Source: Scleromatobacter humisilvae (GTDB lineage: Bacteria > Pseudomonadota > Gammaproteobacteria > Burkholderiales > Burkholderiaceae_C). Taken from it: DNA of 64,000 bases. How positions within the stretch are numbered: the first letter of the stretch is position 1; each line of letters begins with the position of its first letter. The translations under genes and the position numbers were made by a program. Below the pieces are notes generated by a model. It had not been told where the DNA came from and ran no database searches. It saw nothing but the letters and a program-made list of their open reading frames with translations. Positions 51,701 to 60,135 of this stretch are shown piece after piece. The DNA lies in contig NZ_JAJLJH010000015.1 in the NCBI RefSeq assembly GCF_023231945.1, positions 1 to 64,000 of the forward strand, given 5' to 3'.

Positions 51701-52785
51701 GCGGGTTCTCCTTGCGGTCGTTGGACGGCCAGCGGCAGCGCGACGTGGAAGGCGCATCCCGCGGGTTCGCGACGGCTGAACCAGAGCCGTCCCTGGTGCA
51801 GCTCGACGAAGCTGCGGCAGATGTTGAGGCCGATGCCCATGCCGCTCGGCTTGGTCGACACGAACGGGACGAACAGGCGCGCCTGCGCGTCGTCGGACAC
51901 GCCGCAGCCGGTGTCGGTGATGGCCACCTCCACCTGCGCGGCGCCGGGCTGCACGTGCGCGCCGAGGACGCGAGGCGCGCCCGCCGGCAGGCCGCGCATC
52001 GCGTCGAGCGCGTTGCGCACGAGGTTGACGAAGACCTGCTGCAGCATCGTCTCGTCGCCGACGACGATGCATCCGTCGCCCGTCGGCGCCGACAGCTCGA
52101 GCTGCACGTTGTCCCGCGCGATCTCCCAATCGAGCAGCTGCATGCTGGCGCGCAGCGTCCGCATGAGGTCGAAGCGCACGCGCTTGGGCTGGCGCGAATG
52201 CGTGTACTCGCGGATGCGCGTGATGATGCGGGCCGCGAACAGCGCCTGGTCGGTGGCGCGACCGAGCGCCTGGCGGATGTCGTCGCCGGGCGCGGCGTCC
52301 TCGCGCGCGAGGCGCATCTGCACGCCGCGCAGCAGGTTGACGATGGCGCCGATCGGCTGGTTGAGTTCGTGCGCGAGGGTGGTGGCCATCTCGCCGATCG
52401 AGACCACGCGCGACGTGAACAGCAGCTGCTCGCGATCCTCGAGATGGCGCTGCACGGCCTGGTCGCGCGCGCCGGCGTCGACCAGGCGCAACGCGCGCCG
52501 GCCGCCGGCCGCGGGCGCGAGCGTCGCCTCGAAGCCGCGGCCGTCGACCTGCACGAGCGCGCGCGCCTCGCCGGGCGCGGCCAGCAGCAGCGCGAGGCCG
52601 TCCAGCCGTTCGCACAGCGCGGCCAGCGGCGCGCCGACGCGCAACGGCGCAATCAGCGCGGCCGCCGACGGCGTGCACCACGGCAGCCAGTTGTCGACCG
52701 TGTCGATCAGCAGCGCGGCGTCGCCGAACGCGGCCAGGGCCTGTTCGGCCGGGTTCGTCCGTTCGTCGACCAGCACGGCGCTCAT
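51697..52785 (-). CDS. Soluble sensor histidine kinase
   Basis: A 362-residue kinase without membrane helices. An N-terminal PAS-like sensor (~15-105) precedes the dimerisation and phosphotransfer region SIGEMATTLAHELNQPIGAI (His139). The ATPase follows, with N box LVNLVRNALDAM, G1 ITDTGCGVSDDA, F box FVPFVSTKP and G2 GMGIGLNICRS. The HELNQP form is typical of FixL/DctB-like kinases. Its partner is the overlapping response-regulator gene. What it senses inside the cell is unknown; feedback from the secretion status is possible. Confidence 0.92.
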   Translation of the reverse strand: MSAVLVDERTNPAEQALAAFGDAALLIDTVDNWLPWCTPSAAALIAPLRVGAPLAALCERLDGLALLLAAPGEARALVQVDGRGFEATLAPAAGGRRALRLVDAGARDQAVQRHLEDREQLLFTSRVVSIGEMATTLAHELNQPIGAIVNLLRGVQMRLAREDAAPGDDIRQALGRATDQALFAARIITRIREYTHSRQPKRVRFDLMRTLRASMQLLDWEIARDNVQLELSAPTGDGCIVVGDETMLQQVFVNLVRNALDAMRGLPAGAPRVLGAHVQPGAAQVEVAITDTGCGVSDDAQARLFVPFVSTKPSGMGIGLNICRSFVELHQGRLWFSRREPAGCAFHVALPLAVQRPQGEPA

Positions 52786-53510
52786 GCGACCGCCGCCGCG
52801 TTGCGCATCCCGGCGATCGCGCGGCGCAGGCGCGCGCGGCGCGGCAGGGCCTGCGAGGCCAGCCAGTCGGCGCGCGTGATGAGGTAGTGGCGCGCCGGTT
52901 CGCCCTCGTAGGGCAGCACGCCGGCGTCCATGAAGCCGAGCGCCAGCACGCAGCTGCGCACCGCCTCGTGGCGGACATGGCAGACGGCCCAGACGCGCTC
53001 GCGCCCCAGCGTCTCGAATGCGTGCTGCAGCAGCGCCTCGCCGCCCTCGTCGGACAGTCCAACACCCCAGGCGCGCGGCAGCAGTCGGGCGCCGAGCTCG
53101 ATCTCGCCGTCGCGCCCCGGCATGGGCATCAGGTTGAACCAGCCGACGAACTCGTCGACCGGCTGTGCGAGCGCGGCCAGCGCGGCGGGGGTCAGCGCCT
53201 CGCGCATTGCCGGAGCCGCCAGTTCGGCGTCGCTGAAGCGGCGCACGGAGCGTTCGGCGTGCCAGATGCCCAGGCCTTCATGGGCTCGATACAGCGGCTG
53301 AAGCCGGCGCAGGAAATGCTCGCAGACGTCGTGCCGGTGCAGCGGGTGGTCGTCGATCAGCAGGGCGCGCATGCGCGCGTCGGCGTGCATCTGCACGAGT
53401 TGCGGGCGGTCCTGCACGACGAATTCGCGCAGGCGGAGCCGGCGCGTCCGCAGCCAGGCCGCGGGCCGCGCCGCGACCGGCGCCAGGACAGGAGTGGAGG
53501 CAAGGGTCAT
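52782..53510 (-). CDS. GNAT acetyltransferase in the T3SS operon
   Basis: A 242-residue RimJ/RimL-like N-acetyltransferase: TRRLRLREFVVQD start, VGWFNLMPMPGRDGEIELGA, then LPRAWGVGLSDEGGEALLQH (acetyl-CoA loop) and RERVWAVCHVRHEAVRSCVL. It overlaps the kinase gene by 4 bp and follows sctP by 4 bp, so it belongs to the operon. GNAT enzymes are not standard T3SS parts. It could modify a secretion component, a regulator or an effector. Confidence 0.8.
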   Translation of the reverse strand: MTLASTPVLAPVAARPAAWLRTRRLRLREFVVQDRPQLVQMHADARMRALLIDDHPLHRHDVCEHFLRRLQPLYRAHEGLGIWHAERSVRRFSDAELAAPAMREALTPAALAALAQPVDEFVGWFNLMPMPGRDGEIELGARLLPRAWGVGLSDEGGEALLQHAFETLGRERVWAVCHVRHEAVRSCVLALGFMDAGVLPYEGEPARHYLITRADWLASQALPRRARLRRAIAGMRNAAAVA

Positions 53511-53514
53511 GGGT

Positions 53515-54360
53515 TCATCTCTGCGGGTCGTCGTCGACCTCGAGGCGGTCGACGGCCTGGCCGCGCGCGCGCAGGCGCCGGCGCAGGCGTTCGGTGTAGG
53601 CGGCCAGGTCGCGCGCGGGCAGGCCGTTGCCGGCGGTCAGCTGCAGTCCCCAGCCCGCGGACGCGTCGCCGCTGATGCGAAGCGCGGCCAGCGGCGTCAG
53701 CGGATCGCCGAGCGTGAAGGTCCACTGTGCGCCGCGGTCGATGCCGGCGACGTCCTGCGTCGAGGGTTCGCGCAGCCAGGCCTGCGTCACGCTGGCGGCG
53801 ACGTCGTGGGGAGTCAATGCGGATGGCGTCGAAGCGGCGGCCGTGTCGTCGACGCCCGCGAGCAGCGGGTTGGCGGCTGCAAGAAGGGTTTGCAGCGCAA
53901 CGCCTTCCGGCAAGCGCTTGTCGGTGTGGCGGCGGGAGTCGCGCTGCAAGACGTGATCGTGGGCCGAAGGGCGCGGGCGGGGCCGCGCGTGGCGCGTGTC
54001 CTCGGCATCCGCGGGTGCTTGCGCGACTTCGGCCCGCGTCGTCGGCGCGCGCGACTCGCGTGGCTGGGCCTGCTGCTGTCCCTCGCTCGCGGACGTCGCG
54101 GCGCGCGGCGGCGTTGCGACTGGCTTGCCCGCGACGGGCATCGCATGGGCCGCCGCGGACTCCTCGTTCGTCGAGTCGCCGCGGGAATTTCCCGGGCGCG
54201 GGGAGGGCGGCTTGTCGGGCGATTCGTCGACCGCTGCGTTCGCCCGCTGCGCGGCCGCGCGCAGGCTGTCGCCGAACTGCGTTGCGACGTGCGCGCCATC
54301 GTCGCTGGTCGCGTCGCGCGCGGCGATGCGGTGCGAGGCCGAGGCGTCGACCGGCCTCAT
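53515..54360 (-). CDS. sctP: T3SS needle-length regulator SctP
   Basis: A 281-residue protein. The N-terminal two-thirds are disordered, rich in Pro, Ala, Arg and Gln; the C-terminal third has the globular T3S4-like pattern (AQWTFTLGDPLTPLAALRIS, then WGLQLTAGNGLPAR, YTERLRRRLRARG). SctP/YscP acts as ruler and substrate-specificity switch, normally through SctU, which is not in this window. It overlaps sctO by ATGA. Sequence conservation is low in this family, so position weighs heavily. Confidence 0.72.
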   Translation of the reverse strand: MRPVDASASHRIAARDATSDDGAHVATQFGDSLRAAAQRANAAVDESPDKPPSPRPGNSRGDSTNEESAAAHAMPVAGKPVATPPRAATSASEGQQQAQPRESRAPTTRAEVAQAPADAEDTRHARPRPRPSAHDHVLQRDSRRHTDKRLPEGVALQTLLAAANPLLAGVDDTAAASTPSALTPHDVAASVTQAWLREPSTQDVAGIDRGAQWTFTLGDPLTPLAALRISGDASAGWGLQLTAGNGLPARDLAAYTERLRRRLRARGQAVDRLEVDDDPQR

Positions 54361-54839
54361 GACCAGGCCACCCTGCCGACGCGTATCGCGGGTTCTGCCG
54401 CGTCCACCATCTCGTGACGCAGGACGGCCGAGCTGGCGGCCTGCCGCAGCATCTGCCGTGTCTCGTCCTCGCGCGCCCGCTCGCGCGCGCGGCGCGCCTG
54501 GGCCGCGGCGAGATTCGCGCGTGCCTGGTCCAGTGCGCGTTGGTCGTCCAGGCGGGCGTCGAGATCGCGTTCGTGCTGCTCGACGAGATGCGCGCGGCGC
54601 GCCATCGTCGACGGCACGAAGCGCGCGAGCTCACGCGCACCCTCGCCGACGATGAAACGTGCGAGCTCGGCCCGCTCTGCCTGCCAGTGCGCGATGCGCG
54701 CGTCGCGGCGGGCCAGCGCGGCCTCGGCGTCGTCGACCTCGCGCGCGCAGCGCACGCAGTCGCGTGCCGCCGCAGCGGCGCGCAGGGTGCGCAGGCGAAG
54801 CAGCTGCGCGAGTTCGCGGACCTCGGGCTCGCGCGTCAT
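54357..54839 (-). CDS. sctO: T3SS stalk protein SctO
   Basis: A 160-residue, almost wholly helical, Arg/Ala/Glu-rich coiled-coil protein (REVDDAEAALARRDARIAHW, LDQARANLAAAQARRARERA). This is the size and build of YscO/FliJ, the stalk that couples the SctN ATPase to the export gate SctV. It lies between sctN and sctP with ATGA overlaps at both ends, the canonical place. Confidence 0.8.
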   Translation of the reverse strand: MTREPEVRELAQLLRLRTLRAAAAARDCVRCAREVDDAEAALARRDARIAHWQAERAELARFIVGEGARELARFVPSTMARRAHLVEQHERDLDARLDDQRALDQARANLAAAQARRARERAREDETRQMLRQAASSAVLRHEMVDAAEPAIRVGRVAWS

Positions 54840-56194
54840 GTGGCGACTGCCTGCAGGCGCCGCAGCGCCTCGTCGAACGGGCTGGATTCGTCGGGCGGCT
54901 GGCACAGCAGCGCCCGGATCGCTGCCTGCTTGGCAATGGCCTCGTCGGCGAGGGCGTCGCTGCCCGCCTTGTACTCGCCCACGCGCAGCAGGAACTCGAT
55001 CTCCGCATGGCGCGCCATCAGCTCGCGGGCGCGGCCGGCGGCCTGCCGATGTTCGGGCGAGGCCACGCGCGAGAACACGCGGCTGACGCTGGCCAGCGCG
55101 TCGATCGCGGGATAGTGCTGCGCCTGCGCCAGCTTGCGCGAGAGCACGAAGTGGCCGTCGAGGATGGAGCGCACCTCCTCGCCGACCGGATCGCTGCCGT
55201 CCTCGTCCTCGACCAGCACCGTGTAGAAGCCGGTGATCGAGCCGCGGGCGTCGTTGCCGGCGCGTTCGAACAGCCGCGGCAGCTCCGCGAACACCGACGG
55301 CGGAAAGCCGCGCCGCACCGCTGGCTCGCCGATGGCCAGGCCGATCTCGCGCAGCGCGCGCGCGAAGCGCGTGACGGAATCCATCAGCAGCACGACCTCG
55401 TCGCCGCGCGCGCGGAAGCCCTCCGCGATCGCCGTGGCCGCATGCGCGGCGCGCACGCGCTCCATCGCCGGACGGTCGGAGGTCGACACCACGACCACCG
55501 AGCGCGCCAGCCCCTCCGGCCCGAGGCTGTCGTCGATGAATTCGCGCACCTCGCGCCCGCGTTCGCCGATCAGCGCGACGACGTTGACGCGCCGCGCCGC
55601 GCCGGCGGCCGCGGGCTCGCGCGCGGCGCAGGCCTGGCGCGCCAGCATGCCCAGCAGCGTCGACTTGCCGCCGCCGGCCATCGCGAAGACGCCGACCCGC
55701 TGGCCGCGGCCCACGGTCAGCACGCTGTCGACGGCGCGCACGCCGGTCGCCAAGGGTCGGTCGATCGGCAGTCGCGCGAGCGGATCCGGCGCGTCCGCGT
55801 AGATCGGCACGCGTGCCGCCAGCGGCGGCAGCGGACGGCCATCGAGCGGACGGCCGAAGCAGTCGACCACACGCCCCAGCAGCGCGTCGCCGAACGGCAG
55901 CTCGGACGAGGCGCCCAGCACCTCGACCTCGGCGTCGAGCGCCATGCCCTGCAGCGACGACAGCGGCACCAGGAGCGCGTGGCCGTCGCTGAAGCCGACC
56001 ACCTCGGCCAGGATCGCCTCCGCGGCGCCGTCGGGCGCGTTGGCGTCGACGATGCGGCACTGCTGGCCGATGCGTGCGTGCACGCCGCTCGCGCGCAGCA
56101 GCGTGCCGAAAGCCTGCACGATGCGGCCGCGCTGCGTGACCGTGCGCGTGCGCCGCAGCGCATGCACGAGCTGGTGGTCGAGCGGGCCGTTCAT
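54836..56194 (-). CDS. sctN: T3SS ATPase SctN
   Basis: A 452-residue ATPase of the F1-beta-like YscN/FliI family. The P-loop is FAMAGGGKSTLLGMLAR (Lys177), with ALIGERGREVREFI, Walker B VVLLMDSVTRFARA and GFPPSVFAELPRLFERAG, then GSITGFYTVLVEDED and SILDGHFVLSRKLA. It strips chaperones and unfolds substrates at the sorting platform. It overlaps sctL and sctO by 4 bp. Confidence 0.97.
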   Translation of the reverse strand: MNGPLDHQLVHALRRTRTVTQRGRIVQAFGTLLRASGVHARIGQQCRIVDANAPDGAAEAILAEVVGFSDGHALLVPLSSLQGMALDAEVEVLGASSELPFGDALLGRVVDCFGRPLDGRPLPPLAARVPIYADAPDPLARLPIDRPLATGVRAVDSVLTVGRGQRVGVFAMAGGGKSTLLGMLARQACAAREPAAAGAARRVNVVALIGERGREVREFIDDSLGPEGLARSVVVVSTSDRPAMERVRAAHAATAIAEGFRARGDEVVLLMDSVTRFARALREIGLAIGEPAVRRGFPPSVFAELPRLFERAGNDARGSITGFYTVLVEDEDGSDPVGEEVRSILDGHFVLSRKLAQAQHYPAIDALASVSRVFSRVASPEHRQAAGRARELMARHAEIEFLLRVGEYKAGSDALADEAIAKQAAIRALLCQPPDESSPFDEALRRLQAVAT

Positions 56195-56820
56195 CGCGCC
56201 TCCAGCGCGTCCCAGGCCGACTCGAGCCGGCGCAGCTGCGTGTCCAGGCCGGCGAGCGTGGTGCCGGAGCGCGTGACGAGGCGGCAGTCGAGCGGCGCCA
56301 GGGCGGCGTCCTCCTGCACCGAGATCGCGAGACCGTGCGAGCCGGCGGCGGCGCGCTCTCGCACGCGCTCGGCCGCCGCGGGATGGACGACCAGCGTCAC
56401 CGGCTCGTCGTCGACCAGCTGCCGCACCGCCTGGCGTGCGATGGCGGCGACGAGCTCGGCGGCGTCGAGCTCGCCCGCCAGCTTGCGCACGACCTCGATG
56501 GCCAGCATCGCGACGGAGGCCTCGGCCTGCCGGCGCAGCGCGACGCGTTCGCGCTGCGCGGTAGCGGCGATATCGGCTTGCTCCTTGGCGAACTCGTCGC
56601 GCGCGGCGCGGCGGCCGGCGGCGAGGCCTTCGGCGTAGCCGGCGTCGCGGGCGCGGTCCTCTGCGACGGCCAGTCGCACGCCGTCGGCCTCGCGCCTGGC
56701 CAGCAGGGCCGCGAGCAGCTCGCGCCCGTCGGCCAGCGCGCGCAGTTCGCCGGCCGGCAACACGCGGCGAGCGGTGGCGACGTTGACGTCCCCGGTGACG
56801 AACAGCGCGACGTAGCTCAC
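56191..56820 (-). CDS. sctL: T3SS stator protein SctL
   Basis: A 209-residue protein from a GTG at 56820 that overlaps the sctK stop (GTGA). A long central helix (ARDAGYAEGLAAGRRAARDE, EQADIAATAQRERVALRRQA) and a C-terminal FliH/YscL-like domain (MLAIEVVRKLAGELDAAELV, VTLVVHPAAAERVRERA, LDCRLVTRSGTTLAGLDTQL) are clear. It links SctN to SctQ and regulates the ATPase. Longer frames to 57390 are a shadow of sctK. Confidence 0.88.
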   Translation of the reverse strand: MSYVALFVTGDVNVATARRVLPAGELRALADGRELLAALLARREADGVRLAVAEDRARDAGYAEGLAAGRRAARDEFAKEQADIAATAQRERVALRRQAEASVAMLAIEVVRKLAGELDAAELVAAIARQAVRQLVDDEPVTLVVHPAAAERVRERAAAGSHGLAISVQEDAALAPLDCRLVTRSGTTLAGLDTQLRRLESAWDALEAR

Positions 56821-57359
56821 GCGGCCTCCACCGGAATTTCGGCGACCAGCGCCAGCGCCTGGCCGACGAGCGGACGCGCGATCGCGAGCGGACACAACGT
56901 GGCGCGCGCTTCGGCGGCCGGCAGCAATGGGCCGGCGACGCCGCGCATCCACGCCGCGCCCAGGCTGCCCAGCAGCACCGCGCGGCCGGAGCCGTCGAAC
57001 AGGCGCTGCAGGTCGCCGGACGGCGGCACGGCGGGCGCCTGGATCGGCAGCGCGGGACAGGCCATCACGCGGGCGAGCGTCGCCGTGCCGATCAGCGTGC
57101 GCGCGATCTCGATGCGGCGGCCGTCGATCCACAGCCGCATGCCGGGCGCCGCGAACAGGGCGCCCGTCACGCGGACCAGGCGCAGGCGCGCGTCGGCCGG
57201 CCACAGGCACCAGTCGGGCAGTTCGCCGAGCTGGCGCCATTCCACGGCCACCGCCTCGGGCGCGGACGCCAGCGGGCCGTCGAGCAACGTGCGCGCCACC
57301 GCGGCGCGATGGGCGCGGCGCGTGCGCATGTCGTGCATCGCGGGGAAGGTCGCGCTCAC
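56817..57359 (-). CDS. sctK: T3SS sorting-platform protein SctK
   Basis: A 180-residue protein from a GTG at 57359 that overlaps the sctJ stop (GTGA). It has the YscK/PscK-like pattern: WCLWPADARLRLVRVTGALF, LWIDGRRIEIARTLIG and a C-terminal LCPLAIARPLVGQALALV. SctK connects SctQ pods to the inner-membrane ring. Conservation in the family is low; the place between sctJ and sctL makes the call. Confidence 0.78.
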   Translation of the reverse strand: MSATFPAMHDMRTRRAHRAAVARTLLDGPLASAPEAVAVEWRQLGELPDWCLWPADARLRLVRVTGALFAAPGMRLWIDGRRIEIARTLIGTATLARVMACPALPIQAPAVPPSGDLQRLFDGSGRAVLLGSLGAAWMRGVAGPLLPAAEARATLCPLAIARPLVGQALALVAEIPVEAA

Positions 57360-58132
57360 GGGGCCACCTCCAGCGTCGTGATGCGGGCACCGGCGGCGCG
57401 CGCCGTCGCGGCCTGACGGCGCCGCCACAGCCACAGCCCGCCGCCGGCGAGCAGCCCGGTGGCGCCGACGGCCGCCAGCAACGCCAGCACCACGTCCAGC
57501 GGCGTGCCGGCCGGCGCGTGCGCGGCGCCGGCCTCGGGCCAGTCCTGTGCCGGAAACAGCGCCACCGTCACGTTGTCGTAGGGCAGCCCTTCGACGCTGT
57601 TGACGACCAGCGCCTTGATCTGGCCGACGCTGCCGGACAGGTCGACCCCCGCGCGATGCTTGATGAACACCGCGGCCGCGGCGGGCATCGGCTTGTCGGC
57701 GAGCGGATCCTTGTCGGGCAGCGCGAGCTGCACCCGCGCGACGATCACGCCGTCGATGTGCGACAGCGTGTTGGCGATCTCCTGCGACAGCGCGTGCGTC
57801 AGGCGCGCGTGCTCCTCGATCGGCGACGACACGAAACCGTCCTTCTTGAACACGTGGCCGATGCTGTCGAAGCTGTCGCGCGGATAGCCGTTGGCGCGCA
57901 GCACGGTGATCGCGCGCGCGAACTCGGACGGCGGCGCGACGACGGCGAAGTTCGCGCCTTCGCGCGCCTCCTTGTCGGCGTCGAGGCCGGCGTTGCGCAG
58001 CACGGCGACCATCTCGTTGGCCTGCTGCTCGTCGAGCTGGGCGTAGAGATCCTGCGTGCCGCAGGCGGTCAGCAGCAGGGACGCCGCGAACGGCAGCAGC
58101 GCCGCACGGGCGAGGGCGATGAATCGGCGCAT
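57356..58132 (-). CDS. sctJ: T3SS inner-ring lipoprotein SctJ
   Basis: A 258-residue lipoprotein of the YscJ/HrcJ/FliF family. The lipobox is LLLTACG. Two ring-building domains contain LYAQLDEQQANEMVAVLRNA, FPRDSF-like YPRDSFDSIGHVFKKDG, EEHARLTHALSQEIANTLS and AAVFIKHRAG; a C-terminal membrane helix (VVLALLAAVGATGLLAGGGL) precedes an RRR stop. It forms the inner-membrane ring with SctD. Confidence 0.96.
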   Translation of the reverse strand: MRRFIALARAALLPFAASLLLTACGTQDLYAQLDEQQANEMVAVLRNAGLDADKEAREGANFAVVAPPSEFARAITVLRANGYPRDSFDSIGHVFKKDGFVSSPIEEHARLTHALSQEIANTLSHIDGVIVARVQLALPDKDPLADKPMPAAAAVFIKHRAGVDLSGSVGQIKALVVNSVEGLPYDNVTVALFPAQDWPEAGAAHAPAGTPLDVVLALLAAVGATGLLAGGGLWLWRRRQAATARAAGARITTLEVAP

Positions 58133-58136
58133 GGTG

Positions 58137-58550
58137 TCAGCTCTGTTGACGGAACAGCTGCTGCAGGCCGTCCGACGCGCGGTTGGCCATGTTGGAGGTC
58201 AGCTCGCAATGGAACATGAACTCCTGGCAGCGCACGGTCAGCGAGACCATGTCGCCGGGCGACAGGTCCTTGCCGGCCTGCATCGCGGCCGAGGCTTGCG
58301 CTCGCAGCGCGCCGGCCTCGCCGTTGATGTGCTCGAGCGGCTGGAACAGCGCCTGCACCGCCGGGTTGATGCGGTTGTCGGCGTGCGACGCCAGCTCGCC
58401 CTGGCCGCCGCGCGCCTGCGCGGTGCGCAGCGCGTCCTGGAAGCCGGACAGGTCGGTCAGCGAGACGCCGTAGCCGGCCTGCAGGTCGGCGCCGTGCATC
58501 GCGGGCGGCATCGCCGCGTGCAGCGCGGCGGCGGAGATTTCGATGGCCAT
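58137..58550 (-). CDS. sctI: T3SS inner-rod protein SctI
   Basis: A 137-residue protein. The conserved C-terminal block (LSPGDMVSLTVRCQEFMFHC, then ELTSNMANRASDGLQQLF) matches the YscI/HrpB rod family, in which the C-terminus builds the rod or adaptor at the needle base. GAGGA precedes the ATG. It lies directly before sctJ, as in Ysc-type clusters. Confidence 0.85.
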   Translation of the reverse strand: MAIEISAAALHAAMPPAMHGADLQAGYGVSLTDLSGFQDALRTAQARGGQGELASHADNRINPAVQALFQPLEHINGEAGALRAQASAAMQAGKDLSPGDMVSLTVRCQEFMFHCELTSNMANRASDGLQQLFRQQS

Positions 58551-58633
58551 CTTCGGGTCCTCGTCGCGCCGGCGCGCAGCGGCGCCGGCGTTTCCATGAG
58601 AGGCCGGCGGCGCGCGCCACCGGCCGCGACGGC

Positions 58634-58948
58634 TTACTGCTTGCGCGCCATCGTGTCGAGCGCGCTGCCCACCGAGCTCAGCGACGTGTGCGAGCTGTCG
58701 GACAGATAGCCCATGCGCAGCGACTCGGCGGTCAGCATCGTGATGGCCTTGGGGTCGTCGTTGCCGTCGCCGATCGAGTTCGACATGGTCGAGATCGTGT
58801 TGGCCTCGTCGTCCAGCGACTTGCTCCAGGCCTGCGCCATCGCGTCGAACCAGTCGCCCGAGGTGGACGAGCTGTCCGACGCCGGCGTGCTGGTGGTCAG
58901 CGGGGCGGTGGCCATCATGGACAGCGGATTGATCGTGGTCGTGCTCAT
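58634..58948 (-). CDS. sctF: T3SS needle-subunit-like protein SctF
   Basis: A 104-residue protein with AAGGAG before the ATG at 58948. A Ser/Thr-rich N-terminal third leads into a helix-turn-helix hairpin (WFDAMAQAWSKSLDDEANTI, then DDPKAITMLTAESLRMGYLS) and a terminal LSSVGSALDTMARKQ. This is the build of YscF/EscF needle subunits, though about 20 residues longer. It stands between sctD and sctI, where Ysc/Esc-type clusters keep the needle gene. It could be another small filament protein. Confidence 0.68.
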   Translation of the reverse strand: MSTTTINPLSMMATAPLTTSTPASDSSSTSGDWFDAMAQAWSKSLDDEANTISTMSNSIGDGNDDPKAITMLTAESLRMGYLSDSSHTSLSSVGSALDTMARKQ

Positions 58949-58983
58949 GGGGTGCTCCTTGCGTTGGTGGGTGGGGGAGAGGA

Positions 58984-60135
58984 TCAGAAATCGAGCTGGC
59001 TCTGGCGGCCGTCGCGCGTCAGGACGACGCGATGCGCCTCGATGGCCTTGACACGATGGCCCGTCGGCAGCAGCGCGCCGATGAAGTAGCGGGTGCCGTC
59101 GGCGGTGACGACGTAGGCGCTGTCGCCCGGCACGATTGCCGCGACGCGCTTGCCCGGGTCGTCGGCGACCGGCGTGTTCTGCGGCGGCGGGGCGCTCGGC
59201 TCGTTGCTCACGGCGAGCTCGCGCAGGCCCACGACGTCGCGCCGCGCGGTCGCGGCGGCGCGATCGACGGCGCCGGCGTCGGCCTCGTGCGCGTGCACCA
59301 GCACGTGGCCCGCGCCGCCGTACTCGGCGCGCGCGGTCACGCCCTGCACGCGGAAGACGTCGGCGACTGCATCGACGAGGCGCTCGCCGGTGACGACGTC
59401 GACCGGCACCTCCCCGAGTCCGGCCTTGGCGAGTTGCTGCTGCAACGCGTCGCGCTGCGCGTCCGTCGCGAGTTCGCCGTGCACCATGACGCCGGTGGCG
59501 CCGGCATCGACATGCAGGTCGCGCCACTGCGGCTGGCTCGCGAGCACGTGCGCGACGGCCGCGCGGCGGTCGATGGCCGCGCCCACCGGCGCGGACAGCA
59601 GGTGCGTCATGACCAGCAACAGCGCCGCCACGGCCGCGAGCACCGCGCCGCCGAAGGCCAGCCCGCGTTCGAGGCCATGCGCCGGACGCCGCGACGGCGG
59701 GTTCGGCGACGGCTGCGCGCCGGCGTCGTTGCCGGGCCCCTGCGGCGGCGCATCGGCCGGAAGCCGCCAGTCGGCGTTGTCGGCCTCGCCCAGCGCGAGC
59801 ACGGTCGCGCCGAGTCGCAGTGGCGTATAGAGCCGCCAGTCGGTGGCGCTCCCCGCGGTCAGCTGCTGCGTGCCGATCCGCACCTCTCCCGCGAGCACTT
59901 CGAGCCGGGCCGGCGCGGTGCCGCGCGGCGTGACGCGCACGCGCGTCGAGGCGATCGTGGCGTCGCGCAGCTGCACCTCGGAGCAGGCACCGGCGTGCAG
60001 GCCGCCGATCTCGAAGCTGTGCCAGGCGACGGGCGCATGCGCGCCGCGCTGCTCGCCATCGAGCACGCGCAGCTCCAGCGCCGTGGCCGAGGGCGCGTCG
60101 GCGTCGGCGATGAAGGGCTCCGCGCGGGCGTTCAT
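58984..60135 (-). CDS. sctD: T3SS inner-ring protein SctD
   Basis: A 383-residue bitopic protein. A cytoplasmic FHA-like domain (~20-125), a Pro-rich linker and one membrane helix (LAFGGAVLAAVAALLLVMTH, near 165) are followed by periplasmic BON/ring domains (LHVDAGATGVMVHGELATDA, VTGERLVDAVADVFRVQGV). The end FIGALLPTGHRVKAIEAHRV is the conserved YscD tail. It connects SctJ to the outer-membrane SctC ring. It overlaps sctC by ATGA. Confidence 0.88.
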   Translation of the reverse strand: MNARAEPFIADADAPSATALELRVLDGEQRGAHAPVAWHSFEIGGLHAGACSEVQLRDATIASTRVRVTPRGTAPARLEVLAGEVRIGTQQLTAGSATDWRLYTPLRLGATVLALGEADNADWRLPADAPPQGPGNDAGAQPSPNPPSRRPAHGLERGLAFGGAVLAAVAALLLVMTHLLSAPVGAAIDRRAAVAHVLASQPQWRDLHVDAGATGVMVHGELATDAQRDALQQQLAKAGLGEVPVDVVTGERLVDAVADVFRVQGVTARAEYGGAGHVLVHAHEADAGAVDRAAATARRDVVGLRELAVSNEPSAPPPQNTPVADDPGKRVAAIVPGDSAYVVTADGTRYFIGALLPTGHRVKAIEAHRVVLTRDGRQSQLDF

